Source of the DNA: a virus
Reading direction: 5' to 3' (one strand)
Virus record (IMG/VR): IMGVR_UViG_3300048672_000193
Coordinates: 1 to 22,794 of that record
Length of the DNA: 22,794 nucleotides
Shown here: piece after piece, positions 12,575 through 22,453 of the stretch
How positions within the stretch are numbered: the stretch's first letter is position 1
Layout: the number at the start of each line of letters is the position of its first letter
The notes under the pieces: model-generated
The model's input: only the letters and a program-made list of their open reading frames with translations
Database searches by the model: none
What the model was told of the DNA's origin: nothing
Program-made: the position numbers and the translations under genes

Positions 12575-15500
12575 ATGCCTAATGCTACTCCATTGATTTG
12601 TTCATTCAATTCGGGCGAGTTAAGTCCTCGCTTGGATTCTAGGGCTGACCTTCAGAAATACTTTTCCGGATGCCGTACTTTGGAAAACTTCATTCCGTTG
12701 GTCGAGGGTGGAGCAAAGAGGATGCCAGGAACTTACTTCGCACTTGAAACGAAAGACTCAACTAAGAAATCTAGGCTCATCCCATTCCAGTTTTCTACGG
12801 TTCAATCCTATGTCATTGAAGCAGGGGATCAATACTTTCGATTCTACAAAGAGGATGGTCAGATATCAACTCCGGATGCCTACACGAAAATTCTTCTTCA
12901 TTGCGATGATGACGACGAATCCACTGATTTTACAGATTCGTCTGCATCGCCTCATACCTTAACAGCTGAAGGAGATGCTCAGATTGATACCGCTCAGAAG
13001 GTTTTCGGTACATCTTCGGGTCTATTCGATGGGAATGGTGATTATGTTACTATCCCCGATCACGCAGACTTCAATTATTCAACCGGAACCCTGACATGGG
13101 ATACATGGATAAAGTTCAATGCTGTTGTTGGGATGCATGTTCTTTATATGCAGAAGGATACCACTTCGGGGGATCATATCCTTTTCTGGCAAGATCACTC
13201 TGAAGGGAAGATTCATTTTCAGGTCACGAATGGCGGGGCTGTTGTTATCAATGAATCAGCAGCGTGGGCTCCTTCCGCTTCAACTTGGTATCACCTTGCG
13301 CTCATCCGAGGGTGGGGCGGGGTAGCCAATGATTGGGCGATAACGATCAACGGAACGGAGATCCATACTTTTACGAACTCCGGAACCATGCCCGACCATG
13401 ATCAGGTGGTAACGCTCGGAGGGAATTTAGGAAATTACGCCATTGATTATATGGGTAGGCATCCTCTCATCACCGTAGCCAATGGCGCAAATAGATCGTC
13501 GTCAGAATCTAAATTCGGTTCAGGATCATGGCATTTTGATGGTTCGGATGACAATCTGAACATGCTGGACCACGCCGATTGGGATCTCACCAACACGACA
13601 AATTACACAATCAGTATATGGGTAAAACACACAGATCATGCTGGAACAGAATCCTATATCTCTCAGTATGTGGATGCCAATAACTTCTGGTGGCTAGGGC
13701 ATATCCACGGGTCTGGTATAACTTTTCAAATCCAAGTTGGAGGAGGAGCTGCGGAGGTTAACATAGCCGGAGGTGAGATAACAGACACAAACTGGCATTT
13801 CATCACCCTCTGTAAAGTCGGAACTAGTTATGGTGTCTATAAGGATGGTATTCAGGTTGCCTATGTTTCGTATGCTGGCACGGACACCTATGCGGGCGGA
13901 CTGTATATAACTGGCATCGCCGGTAATTTCGATGGCTACATGGAAGACATCTTTATCTCCCATGCAAACGCATTTTCAGCTTCCCCTGTTGTCGGACTAA
14001 CTGATGTTATCCCAGTTCCGACTTCTCCCCTTTCAGTTGACTCCAACACAAAACTCCTCATTCGGGGTGATGTTACCGACTTCAATGGGTGGATTGATGA
14101 AATAAGAATTTCAAAGGGAATTGCTAGGTGGACAGTTAATTTCACTTCTCCAACACAACCATACCCCTTCAAGGATTCTGTCTCTTTAACGGGTGGTGGA
14201 GGAACATCTTACGAGATAGTTACTCCGTACTTGGAAGCGGATATTTTTGAGCTTAAAGTGACTCAGAGTGCAGATACATTATACTTGGTTCATCCAAATT
14301 ATGAACCTAGAAAGTTGACAAGAACAGATCATACGGACTGGAGCCTAGATGTCATAAGTTTTACGGCATCTCCTTTCGGGGCAGGAGATTATCCAGGTGC
14401 GGTGGCATTCTTCGAGCAACGTCTATGTTTTGGAGGATCAGACGCTAATCCTCAGACCATCTGGTGTTCAGTTTCAGGCGACTATGAAAATATGACGACC
14501 GGGACGGACGATGATAGTGCAATCATCTACTCTCTTGTTTCTGATAAGGTAGACAGAATTAGATGGATGATAGGTCAGGACTATATGATGGTTGGAACAG
14601 TTGGTGGTGTCTGGAAGTTTGGTGCGACCAACACGGGGGATCCTCTTACCATTTCGAACGTATCAGCTAAAAAACAAATCAGCCTTGGTGTTAAAAACGT
14701 AGATTGTGAATCTGTTTCCGACGCTATTCTATGGGTATCCAGATCAGGACTCTCTTTAAGGCAGCTCACCTATTCCTGGGAAGCCGATAAGTACATAGCT
14801 CCTGATATGACCAGAATTGCAAAGCATATCGCATTAGGCGCAACCCTGGAAACATCCGGTATTGTGGATATGGATTTTCAATCTGAACCCCTACCCGTCA
14901 TATGGGCGGTACGGGCTGATGGTCAACTCCTCGGGATGACCTATGAAATTCAAGAGCAGATTTACGCATGGTTCAGGGTGGTGACGGATGGACAATTCGA
15001 GTCGGTAGCTTGCATTTCCTCAGAAAACAATGAAGACCAAATTTGGGTGATAGTTAATAGAAAAATCAACGGATCTGATGTCAGGTATGTCGAGTATTTT
15101 AAACCTATGGATTTCTATTCCAAACTCGAGGACTGTTTCTTTTTGCATTGCGGCTTGACCTGGGATGGAGGTTCTTCAATCAGTATCACAGGGATAACCA
15201 AAGCTAATCCTGCTGTAGTTACGGCGGCAGGGCATTCCTTTATCAATGGAGATAAGGTCAGGATTCAGGATGTCGAAGGAATGATCGAGGTTAACATTGG
15301 AACCGACACGGCTTACACAGTTGCAGCTTCAGACCCGGACGGAGGGACTTTTCAACTCTCAGGGATTGACTCGAGCTTATTTACTGCCTACTCCGATGGC
15401 GGGACGGTCCAGAAAGTGAAAAACTCGTTTGTCGATCTGACTCACCTCCAGGGCAAAGAAGTCCAAATCATGATAGACGGGGTTGTTCATGGCATCGAGA

Positions 15501-15871
15501 CTGTGACAGCCGGAGCGATCACCCTTGATTGGTATGGAAACAAGATCCACGTAGGCTTGCCCTTCACTTCCATCCTGGAACCGATGAAATTGAATGCCGG
15601 GAGTGCCCTTGGGACTGGCAGGAGTAAAAAGCAAAGGGTATCTAAAATTGAGGTTACACTTTTTGAATCCCTCGGTGGTCAGGCTGGACCTAGTCAAAAT
15701 GAACTCCTTGATTTGAATTATGACGGAGCAACGGATCTCTTCACCGGGGAAATCGAGTTTCAGATGGATTCGAATTGGGGTAATGAGGCCACCATTTCAA
15801 TCGTTCAAGATGACCCACTACCGATGACGGTTTTATCTATAGTTCCTCATCTTTCACTGGAGGAAGGTTGA
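12575..15871 (+). CDS. Tail nozzle protein (T7 gp12-like) with LamG-like domains, 1098 aa
   Basis: The N-terminus FNSGELSPRLDSRADLQKYF and NFIPLVEGGAKRMPGTYF is characteristic of podovirus tail tubular B / nozzle proteins. The matching later parts are FELKVTQSADTLYLVHPNY (558-576), PGAVAFFEQRLCFGG (607-621) and LQGKEVQIMIDGVV (958-971). Two LamG-like jellyrolls interrupt it. One has TKILLHC (104-110), LFDGNGDYVTIPDHADF and WYHLALIRG (238-246). The other starts near residue 294, with HFDGSDDNLNMLDHADW and a C-terminal FDGYMEDIFISH. A second N-strand (TKLLIRGD, 492-499) is joined straight to a second C-part (GWIDEIRISKGIARW, 505-519). A further beta insert lies at 865-948 (ITGITKANPAVVTAAGH). 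LamG folds commonly bind glycans, so surface binding is plausible. Confidence 0.85.
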   Translation: MPNATPLICSFNSGELSPRLDSRADLQKYFSGCRTLENFIPLVEGGAKRMPGTYFALETKDSTKKSRLIPFQFSTVQSYVIEAGDQYFRFYKEDGQISTPDAYTKILLHCDDDDESTDFTDSSASPHTLTAEGDAQIDTAQKVFGTSSGLFDGNGDYVTIPDHADFNYSTGTLTWDTWIKFNAVVGMHVLYMQKDTTSGDHILFWQDHSEGKIHFQVTNGGAVVINESAAWAPSASTWYHLALIRGWGGVANDWAITINGTEIHTFTNSGTMPDHDQVVTLGGNLGNYAIDYMGRHPLITVANGANRSSSESKFGSGSWHFDGSDDNLNMLDHADWDLTNTTNYTISIWVKHTDHAGTESYISQYVDANNFWWLGHIHGSGITFQIQVGGGAAEVNIAGGEITDTNWHFITLCKVGTSYGVYKDGIQVAYVSYAGTDTYAGGLYITGIAGNFDGYMEDIFISHANAFSASPVVGLTDVIPVPTSPLSVDSNTKLLIRGDVTDFNGWIDEIRISKGIARWTVNFTSPTQPYPFKDSVSLTGGGGTSYEIVTPYLEADIFELKVTQSADTLYLVHPNYEPRKLTRTDHTDWSLDVISFTASPFGAGDYPGAVAFFEQRLCFGGSDANPQTIWCSVSGDYENMTTGTDDDSAIIYSLVSDKVDRIRWMIGQDYMMVGTVGGVWKFGATNTGDPLTISNVSAKKQISLGVKNVDCESVSDAILWVSRSGLSLRQLTYSWEADKYIAPDMTRIAKHIALGATLETSGIVDMDFQSEPLPVIWAVRADGQLLGMTYEIQEQIYAWFRVVTDGQFESVACISSENNEDQIWVIVNRKINGSDVRYVEYFKPMDFYSKLEDCFFLHCGLTWDGGSSISITGITKANPAVVTAAGHSFINGDKVRIQDVEGMIEVNIGTDTAYTVAASDPDGGTFQLSGIDSSLFTAYSDGGTVQKVKNSFVDLTHLQGKEVQIMIDGVVHGIETVTAGAITLDWYGNKIHVGLPFTSILEPMKLNAGSALGTGRSKKQRVSKIEVTLFESLGGQAGPSQNELLDLNYDGATDLFTGEIEFQMDSNWGNEATISIVQDDPLPMTVLSIVPHLSLEEG

Positions 15872-16320
15872 TGTGCAAAGTCATCCCTTATGAGGCAGTC
15901 CATGCTTATATCATCCTGGAAAACAACGTCAGGGAATACGATCTTCAGCTTTCCAAGATTGCTGAGTGGGATATGTGGCCGAGTCGGTTTGCTCAGTCAG
16001 GGCCCGCATTCACACTCATTCATGAGGGAAAGGTGATAGGTTGTGGAGGAGTGGTCCTTCAGGACTGGAAACGTGGCGAAGCATGGATGTTGCTCGGAGC
16101 AGGATTCGAGAAGTTTACCCTGAGCCTTTGCAGGGCAGTCAAAGACAAACTAGCCGAGATTGTTAAAAAGCACAACCTAAAAAGGGTGCAGGCTACCGTC
16201 AACCCTACTCACACGGCAGGACAAAAGTTTCTACAGTTCTTCGGATTCCAGGAAGAGGGACTTTTGAGGCATTACGGGCCTGAAGGGTCGGACTATCTCA
16301 TGTATGCGAGGATCTACTAA
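15871..16320 (+). CDS. GNAT-fold protein at the T7 gp13 position, 149 aa
   Basis: The ATG at 15871 uses GGAGGAAGG and overlaps the preceding stop by one base; an in-frame TTG just before it is less likely. It shows a GNAT-like pattern: strand FTLIHEGKVIGCGGVVLQD (47-65), the central helix region, then strand RVQATVNPTHTAGQKFLQFF with GFQEEG (125-130) and YGPEGSDYLMYAR at the end. In T7-like phages the gene in this place encodes internal virion protein A (gp13). Proteins like this are often annotated as N-acetyltransferases. Whether it is enzymatic or structural cannot be said from sequence. Confidence 0.75.
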   Translation: MCKVIPYEAVHAYIILENNVREYDLQLSKIAEWDMWPSRFAQSGPAFTLIHEGKVIGCGGVVLQDWKRGEAWMLLGAGFEKFTLSLCRAVKDKLAEIVKKHNLKRVQATVNPTHTAGQKFLQFFGFQEEGLLRHYGPEGSDYLMYARIY

Positions 16321-16790
16321 TGTCAATGGCAGCACTTCCTTTCATTTTTGCAGGGGTGAGTGCAGTCGGCTCTATCATGTCGGCAAACGCTCAGGTTCAA
16401 GAGGGAAAAGCACAGGAAGCGGCTTACAATTACAATGCTCAGGTGACGACTCAGAATGCCGCAACCGAGGAAGAAGCAAGCAGGCTGAAGTTGAGAAAGC
16501 TTTTAGGAACTCAGGCTGCGATGTACGCCAAAGCCGGGATTGATCTCTCTTCAGGTAGCCCTCTCCTGATGCTTGCAGATACGGCGGCACAGGGTGAACA
16601 GGAAGCTTTGAGCATCCGGTACAAAGGCCAAAATGAAGCAAATCTTCAGAGATTCTATGGACAGCAGGCGTCTAAAACAGCAACAGCGAAGGCAACAGGG
16701 ACATTAGTAACTGGCCTAGGAAATGCTGGGTTAAGTGGGTATGCAGCATACAATAAAAGTCCAAGTCTGACTTATGATTGGTACAAATAA
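16320..16790 (+). CDS. Internal virion protein, T7 gp14-like, 156 aa
   Basis: It has the gp14 style: a short hydrophobic N-terminal segment ALPFIFAGVSAVGSIMSANA (4-23), then a long Ala/Gln/Glu-rich helix, an AMYAKAGIDLSSGSPLLML motif (about 66-84) common to this group, and a glycine-rich C-terminus (GTLVTGLGNAGLSGYAAY). In T7, gp14 is ejected with gp15 and gp16 and forms the channel part in the outer membrane. The start overlaps the previous stop (TAATG), and the stop overlaps the next start the same way. It is a little shorter than T7 gp14 (196 residues). Confidence 0.8.
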   Translation: MSMAALPFIFAGVSAVGSIMSANAQVQEGKAQEAAYNYNAQVTTQNAATEEEASRLKLRKLLGTQAAMYAKAGIDLSSGSPLLMLADTAAQGEQEALSIRYKGQNEANLQRFYGQQASKTATAKATGTLVTGLGNAGLSGYAAYNKSPSLTYDWYK

Positions 16791-18340
16791 TGCCTATAAT
16801 TCCGAAACCTAATTTTCAAGTTGTCCCTACGGAGGCTCCTGTTTCTCCAGCAATGGCTGGCGCTCCTGCGGGTGCTGCTGCTCAGACCTGGAGTGATATA
16901 GCTGGGGAAGCGAATAAGGCATCCAGGTACATCAGTTATGTTCAGGAAGCAGCGGCAAAAGTCAAGGCAGCTGAACTGGGTCAAGCAATAGACGACGATT
17001 TCAAGGATGCAACGGCATCCTATAAGATGAGGACGGACTTCGAGAACTTCCAGACGGACGCCGAAAAACAGACTAACGCCTTATGGGAGAAGTACCAGAA
17101 AGCCGGAGCCGATGATCCCAGATTAGCACAGGTTATTCAGGCCACCTTTCAGAACAAGGCAAGGGACTTCAGCCGAACCATAGGCGTGAAATATGCTGAA
17201 CAGGTAGCGAATCGAGGACGTGGAATTCTGGACCAAAATATGACGACTGCTCTGGACAGCTATTCCAATGAACTAGATCCGAACCAGAGAAAATTAATAG
17301 CCGATAGATTTATTGCTGAAGCTCATCAGATGGCAGAGAGTGGCATCATCCCTTTTAAGGAAGCGGTGGACCTGAGTAAGAACTTTACTGATAGTGCGGA
17401 GTCCGTCAGGGTTGAGAAAGCTATCCAGGCAGACCCTCTCAAGGCGATTGCCGATCTCCGGGGAGGGGAGTACCAACTCAACCCGACTATCAAGCAACAG
17501 AAGATAGAGAAAGCTCAGACCAAAATTGACCAGGATGAGCGGCAAGCCAAGATAGAGGAAGACCGACTTGACAGGCAGATGGAGAAGGTCAGGAAAACGG
17601 TTATCGACAAGAACGACTTGGATATGGAGCAGGCTTATTACAATGGGACCCTGAAAGTTAAGGACCTTGATGCTTTGGCATCCAATCAGATGATCAGTCT
17701 AGGGACCTACAACCGGATCAAGGAAAAACTTAATAAGGGTGAACCAGACCAGAACGATAGGTTTGTAGTCGGGGAAATAGCCTCTATGATAGAGATGCAC
17801 GATATCGAAGGTGCAAGGAAAGCCCTGGAAACCGCAGCAAATAAAGGCCAGATCAAGACTGAAACCTATGTCAGTATGAGGAAAGAACTGGCATCAAAGG
17901 CCTTCGGGGATGCGACTCGCTACGTCAATAAGTACACCGAGCCCTCACCCTTAGAAACGAATATGGACATGATGTTTAGGAGGGCACAGATAAACGCTGA
18001 TGCGATAGATGAACTCACCTTGAGGGCAGGCAAAGGTGAAGATCCAGGGGTTGTCAAGTACGAGATCATCAAAAGGATAAAAGGCACCCAGGAAAAGGTG
18101 ATTTCTCAGATGAGAGACCCGAAGTTTTTGACTGGAGATAAAGTTGACCGAAAAGCCCTTGCTGAAGCTAAACAAAAAACCCTCGACGCTTTCAGGAATG
18201 GAACCATTTCAGGGCCAGACTATAACGATGAACTTCAGTTAATATCGAACATCGAGGGAAGCCTGAAGTATCTAGACCTTCTGAAAGGATCTGATGCCGA
18301 TATGAGTTCTGAAATGAAATCCATGAAGGTTGGTAAATAA
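16790..18340 (+). CDS. Internal virion protein at the T7 gp15 position, 516 aa
   Basis: The chosen ATG overlaps the preceding stop (TAATG); an upstream TTG in frame has no support. The N-terminus is a Pro/Ala-rich linker (MPIIPKPNFQVVPTEAP), followed by an almost all-helical body with long Lys/Glu/Gln stretches, such as 235-260, where EEDRLDRQMEKVRKT is likely coiled coil. Position and helical character fit T7 gp15 (747 residues), which lines the periplasmic part of the DNA-ejection conduit. This one is shorter. No enzymatic motif is visible. The next gene starts at the base that ends it. Confidence 0.75.
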   Translation: MPIIPKPNFQVVPTEAPVSPAMAGAPAGAAAQTWSDIAGEANKASRYISYVQEAAAKVKAAELGQAIDDDFKDATASYKMRTDFENFQTDAEKQTNALWEKYQKAGADDPRLAQVIQATFQNKARDFSRTIGVKYAEQVANRGRGILDQNMTTALDSYSNELDPNQRKLIADRFIAEAHQMAESGIIPFKEAVDLSKNFTDSAESVRVEKAIQADPLKAIADLRGGEYQLNPTIKQQKIEKAQTKIDQDERQAKIEEDRLDRQMEKVRKTVIDKNDLDMEQAYYNGTLKVKDLDALASNQMISLGTYNRIKEKLNKGEPDQNDRFVVGEIASMIEMHDIEGARKALETAANKGQIKTETYVSMRKELASKAFGDATRYVNKYTEPSPLETNMDMMFRRAQINADAIDELTLRAGKGEDPGVVKYEIIKRIKGTQEKVISQMRDPKFLTGDKVDRKALAEAKQKTLDAFRNGTISGPDYNDELQLISNIEGSLKYLDLLKGSDADMSSEMKSMKVGK

Positions 18341-21300
18341 TGCCTGAGATACCGAAAACGACTTTAGCACCTGATAAGGAAACTCAATTCCAGACTGATT
18401 ACAAGTCATGGTCTGATTCCAGCGGCATGAATCCCAATCCTGATGCTCCTGAACATTTCTATGACTATCGGGGAGCTTGGCAGTCAGGATCTATGCCGAC
18501 TAAAAAGGGTGGTCATTGGCCTGATACTTATAAGCTTCCTGGACATCCGACTTTTAGCGTAGAATCAAAATACTATCAACCTGGCATGAAGGCAGGATAT
18601 TGGGAAGGTGATACTTATATGCCTATAGGACCAGGAACAAATGATGACACCTCACAAAACTATCTCCTCTCCCGCCAGATTGCTCATGAATATAACTCTC
18701 CTGGGGTACAGAATTATCTGTCTTCCCCTCAGATAGATAGGGGGCCGGTAGACACCAGGCTAGGCCCTGAGACGAATGCCCGGCCTAATGAACAGATGTT
18801 TGCCAAACCCCCCACGGTTCCGATTGACCAAATACCAACGGCTCAGGGGGAAAAGGGTGGGCTGGAAACTCCATACCTCGACCCGCCTATGGCAGCGGCT
18901 TCAGGGTTTGGTTTCGGTGGCAAGATGGCTCTGGATACGGGCATGAAACTGATGCCTGCTCTCGGGAAGGCTCTTGTGCAAGGAATTGTGGGAGGGATTT
19001 CAGACTATCCCGTAGGAGCATTAACCGAGGAAGTCGTTGAGCCACAACACCCGGTTCTAGCTATTCCTTTCAATATGCTTGTCGGTGCTGTTTCCTGGAC
19101 GGCTGTTGATAAAGCCATAGGGAAGGGCGTTGAGAAAGGGCTTGAGGAGTTAGGCGGCGCTGTCAAGAAAACACCTGAGTTAGTCAATAGCCTTGTTCAA
19201 GATATGAAGATGAGGCTTCAGGATACTTCGGGAGGAGGGAATATATGGAAGGACCTAAAAACATTCACCCCTAGTTATACTGCTGAAGATTTTGAAATAT
19301 CTCCTGAAAAAATGTCACAGTTAAAGACTGGGGTTTTAGCTTTCAAAGTTGGCAATGAAGTTATTCAAGCTAAGATAGGTTCTAAGATTAACGGTCAAGT
19401 AATTTACAACCATGCAGATTTAGGAATAGCCAAAGGGATTGACTTTGATACCGCTAATCCAGGTTTCTTAGATAAATCAGGAATTTTTGTTCCTCAGTTT
19501 CCTCAGGAATCCGTTCTGAAATCTGTTGTCAATACCCTGAATGAAGAGTTTGGGAACCTGAAAACCAAACTCAAGGATCAGGGTGGTGGTGGACAACTGA
19601 TAGGTCCTAAAAAGAGCCTTCAGGAAGCCTACTCGGAACTCAAGTCAAAGTTAGGTTACTCCTCTGTTCCGATAGCTGACCTTAGAGACAGAATGGGAAT
19701 TTCCCAACAGGAAATAGATTCACTTCTTAGGTCTGAAGGTAAGAAAGGGAATATCTCACTTTCTGTAGGTGACTGGTCTCTTTCTCCAGAGCATGTCAGA
19801 TCAGGCAAGGTTCAAATCGGAGATTATAGGTATCTTCTAGCTAGACTGAATGAGCCAACAGAGGAGGCAATTACCCCCCCCATAGTGCAAACTGCACTTA
19901 AAAAAGAAGAGAATCCCGTCCTGCAAGACCTTCAGACTAAGACTCCCAATCCTGTCCAGGAAAAACTAGCGGGTGCCATGAAAACGGCTGTACCTCTTAC
20001 AAATGAGACTATCCGAGCCGACTTGACAGGTTCCGCTGAAACCCTTCCCCAGTATCTCGGGAGTATCAATAAGGACTACCTGGACACCCCGGACAAGATC
20101 AAAGGTTTGATCAACCTGAACACGCAGCAGTTCAAGGCTCAATTCACAGAAGCTCGCAGGGGAGTGCGTACATGGGAGGAAACAGAGCAGGCTGCAAAAC
20201 AATACACCCTGACTGATCTTCTCGGAAGGGACGTAGGTCAAGCCTATAATGCCGAGCAGATCCAGAACGCTAGGCACCTGGTAGTTTCCTCTGCTGAGAA
20301 CCTTCAATCTATGCGAGAGGCTATAAGGGTAGGGACTGCCACCGAGGAAGACAAGTTCAAATTCATGCAGGCTTTCTCCCTTCATTATGCAATCCTAGAA
20401 CAGGCTGAAGGGATAGCTTCCGAGGCTGGACGGGCATTGAATATCTTCCGAAAAGTCACAGGTCCCGGTGGTGCAGGCCAGGCTAGACAAATGCGTGAGA
20501 TGATGAAACAGATGCCAGCTAGTCCGGAAGAACTAGCAGACGCTCTTTCCTTCATGGATAACCCTATCCAGGTGAATAAACTTGTCAAAGGTGCCATGAG
20601 AGCCACATTAAAGGATATGTTCCTGGAAGCTTGGATCAATGGCTTGCTCTGGTCTCCGATCACCCAAATGGCTAATATCGGTGGGAACACAGCATTTGCC
20701 AATATGCAGATACCGGAGCGATTTCTGGCTTCCATCTGGTCAAAGATTTTCAGAGATGACGCTATTTCGATGAGAGAGCCCCTTCAGATGCTTTATGGTA
20801 TGTTCGAAGGGTTCAAGGATGGCTTAGTTGCAGGAGCGAAATCTTTTAAAAGTGGCCTTCCTCCGGATGCTACCAGCAAGATGGAGACAGCCAGATACCG
20901 GGCGATCACGGCGGGGAATGTTAGGCAATTGCCGCTTATTCAAAAACTATCTCCCAACTCTCTCCAGGAAGGTGGATTTCCAGCTAGGGCCGTCAATCTC
21001 CTCGGAGAGGTAGTCAGGATGCCAGGTAGGGCTTTAATGGCGGAGGACCAGGTTTTCAAGTCTGTGGGGTATCGCATAGAGCTGAGGGCACAGGCGGCTA
21101 GGATAGTTTCTCAGGAAAAACTCTCTGGAAACGACTTTGAAACCAGGGTGAGCCAGATATTGTCTGACCCAGAGAAGTACGCCCCAAGTGCTCATTTGGC
21201 GGCAATAAATGCGGCTTCCTATCTAACATTTACCAATCAATTAACTTCAGCAATGGGAAGAGCGCTTTCTAGTCCAAGTCCGACTGGCAATCCGATAGGG

Positions 21301-22452
21301 GATATTATTATCAAAACTATTGCTCCCTTTGTGAAGACACCAGCCGACATTTTTAAGGCTGGGGTCGAAAGGACACCATTTGCTTTCCTCTCTAAGAGAA
21401 TTTTGGACGATATTAAAGCCGGAGGTGCACGAAGGGATTTAGCCCTCGGGCGAATATCATTCGGATCAATGTTGATGGGTGTTACCGCAATTGCTGCGGC
21501 TAATGGACTTATCACCGGAGCTGGACCCTCTGATCCGAAGCTTCAGGCAAACCTGAGACGGCAGGGATGGCAACCTTTCTCTTTCCATATCGGTAACAAC
21601 TATGTCCAGTTCAACCGCATGGAGCCGGTAGGTACGGTCATGGGGTATGCGGCGGCTTTCACGGAATTGGCTTCCTTGGCCGGAGAGGAACTTGCCCCAG
21701 AGATAGAGGATTTAGCTAGTGCTATCGTGAAAAGCATCTCTAAGAACGTGACCTCGAAAACTTTCATGCAGGGGATATCTAGTTCCATTGAAGCCATGAA
21801 CGATCCGGACCGATATGGAAGCAAATATATCCAGAACTACGCAGCTAGTATGGTCCCAAATGTTTCATCCGCCGTCGAGAGGGCCATGGATCCAGAACAA
21901 AGCGCAGTCTATGGGATGATGGATGCTATCAAAGCTAAGATACCATTTCTTTCCAGGGATCTTCCTCCTCGTCGGGATCTTTGGGGAGATGTCGTTACCA
22001 CTCAGATAGGAAAAGGCGACAGGTCTTGGCTGGAGGTCGCTTACAGTCTCGTCTCACCTATCTATATCTCTAAGGGAAAGGATTCACCGATTGACAAGGA
22101 GCTGACTAGGATGAAATTCGGGGTATCAATGCCAACTAGGAGACAAACGATCATAGGAACTCCCCTAGAACTTCAGCCAAAGATGCTCGATGACCTGATC
22201 GTCATGATGAACAAGGACCCATTCCAGCAAGGGAAGGATCTCAAGGACGTACTAAACGAATTCGTGAAGTCACCGGATTATAAATTAATGCCGGACGACA
22301 TGAAGCAGGACAAGATAAACACGATAATATCCAAGGCCAAGAATGTTGGGAAAATAAGACTCATAGAGAAATATCCTATCCTTATCCAACTTGCACAAGC
22401 TTGGGAACAGAGGATAGCAGGAGAAGGAATAACCATAGCAGGAGGACAATAA
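18340..22452 (+). CDS. Giant internal virion / DNA-ejection protein (T7 gp16-like), 1370 aa
   Basis: Position, length (T7 gp16 is 1318) and content fit the largest ejection protein. Its N-terminus has the motif YDYRGAWQSG and HWPDTYKLPGHPTF (about 42-70), shared by related phage giants. Glycine/alanine-rich hydrophobic stretches occur near 185-260 and 1042-1062 (SMLMGVTAIAAANGL), as for a protein that enters membranes. AGRALNIFRKVTGPGG (about 695-710) and LLWSPITQMANIGGN (about 769-783) follow a pattern I recall from polyvalent phage proteins. T7 gp16 carries an N-terminal lytic transglycosylase. I see no transglycosylase-type ES plus GLMQ motif here, so murein cutting must lie elsewhere or use another fold. 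C-terminal GGACAATAA doubles as ribosome site context for the next gene. Confidence 0.85.
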   Translation: MPEIPKTTLAPDKETQFQTDYKSWSDSSGMNPNPDAPEHFYDYRGAWQSGSMPTKKGGHWPDTYKLPGHPTFSVESKYYQPGMKAGYWEGDTYMPIGPGTNDDTSQNYLLSRQIAHEYNSPGVQNYLSSPQIDRGPVDTRLGPETNARPNEQMFAKPPTVPIDQIPTAQGEKGGLETPYLDPPMAAASGFGFGGKMALDTGMKLMPALGKALVQGIVGGISDYPVGALTEEVVEPQHPVLAIPFNMLVGAVSWTAVDKAIGKGVEKGLEELGGAVKKTPELVNSLVQDMKMRLQDTSGGGNIWKDLKTFTPSYTAEDFEISPEKMSQLKTGVLAFKVGNEVIQAKIGSKINGQVIYNHADLGIAKGIDFDTANPGFLDKSGIFVPQFPQESVLKSVVNTLNEEFGNLKTKLKDQGGGGQLIGPKKSLQEAYSELKSKLGYSSVPIADLRDRMGISQQEIDSLLRSEGKKGNISLSVGDWSLSPEHVRSGKVQIGDYRYLLARLNEPTEEAITPPIVQTALKKEENPVLQDLQTKTPNPVQEKLAGAMKTAVPLTNETIRADLTGSAETLPQYLGSINKDYLDTPDKIKGLINLNTQQFKAQFTEARRGVRTWEETEQAAKQYTLTDLLGRDVGQAYNAEQIQNARHLVVSSAENLQSMREAIRVGTATEEDKFKFMQAFSLHYAILEQAEGIASEAGRALNIFRKVTGPGGAGQARQMREMMKQMPASPEELADALSFMDNPIQVNKLVKGAMRATLKDMFLEAWINGLLWSPITQMANIGGNTAFANMQIPERFLASIWSKIFRDDAISMREPLQMLYGMFEGFKDGLVAGAKSFKSGLPPDATSKMETARYRAITAGNVRQLPLIQKLSPNSLQEGGFPARAVNLLGEVVRMPGRALMAEDQVFKSVGYRIELRAQAARIVSQEKLSGNDFETRVSQILSDPEKYAPSAHLAAINAASYLTFTNQLTSAMGRALSSPSPTGNPIGDIIIKTIAPFVKTPADIFKAGVERTPFAFLSKRILDDIKAGGARRDLALGRISFGSMLMGVTAIAAANGLITGAGPSDPKLQANLRRQGWQPFSFHIGNNYVQFNRMEPVGTVMGYAAAFTELASLAGEELAPEIEDLASAIVKSISKNVTSKTFMQGISSSIEAMNDPDRYGSKYIQNYAASMVPNVSSAVERAMDPEQSAVYGMMDAIKAKIPFLSRDLPPRRDLWGDVVTTQIGKGDRSWLEVAYSLVSPIYISKGKDSPIDKELTRMKFGVSMPTRRQTIIGTPLELQPKMLDDLIVMMNKDPFQQGKDLKDVLNEFVKSPDYKLMPDDMKQDKINTIISKAKNVGKIRLIEKYPILIQLAQAWEQRIAGEGITIAGGQ

Positions 22453-22453
22453 C

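Noticed and set aside
16778-16789. TTG start extending the gp15-like protein
   Set aside because: The ATG at 16790 overlaps the previous stop as TAATG, the same coupling used by its neighbours, and fits better.
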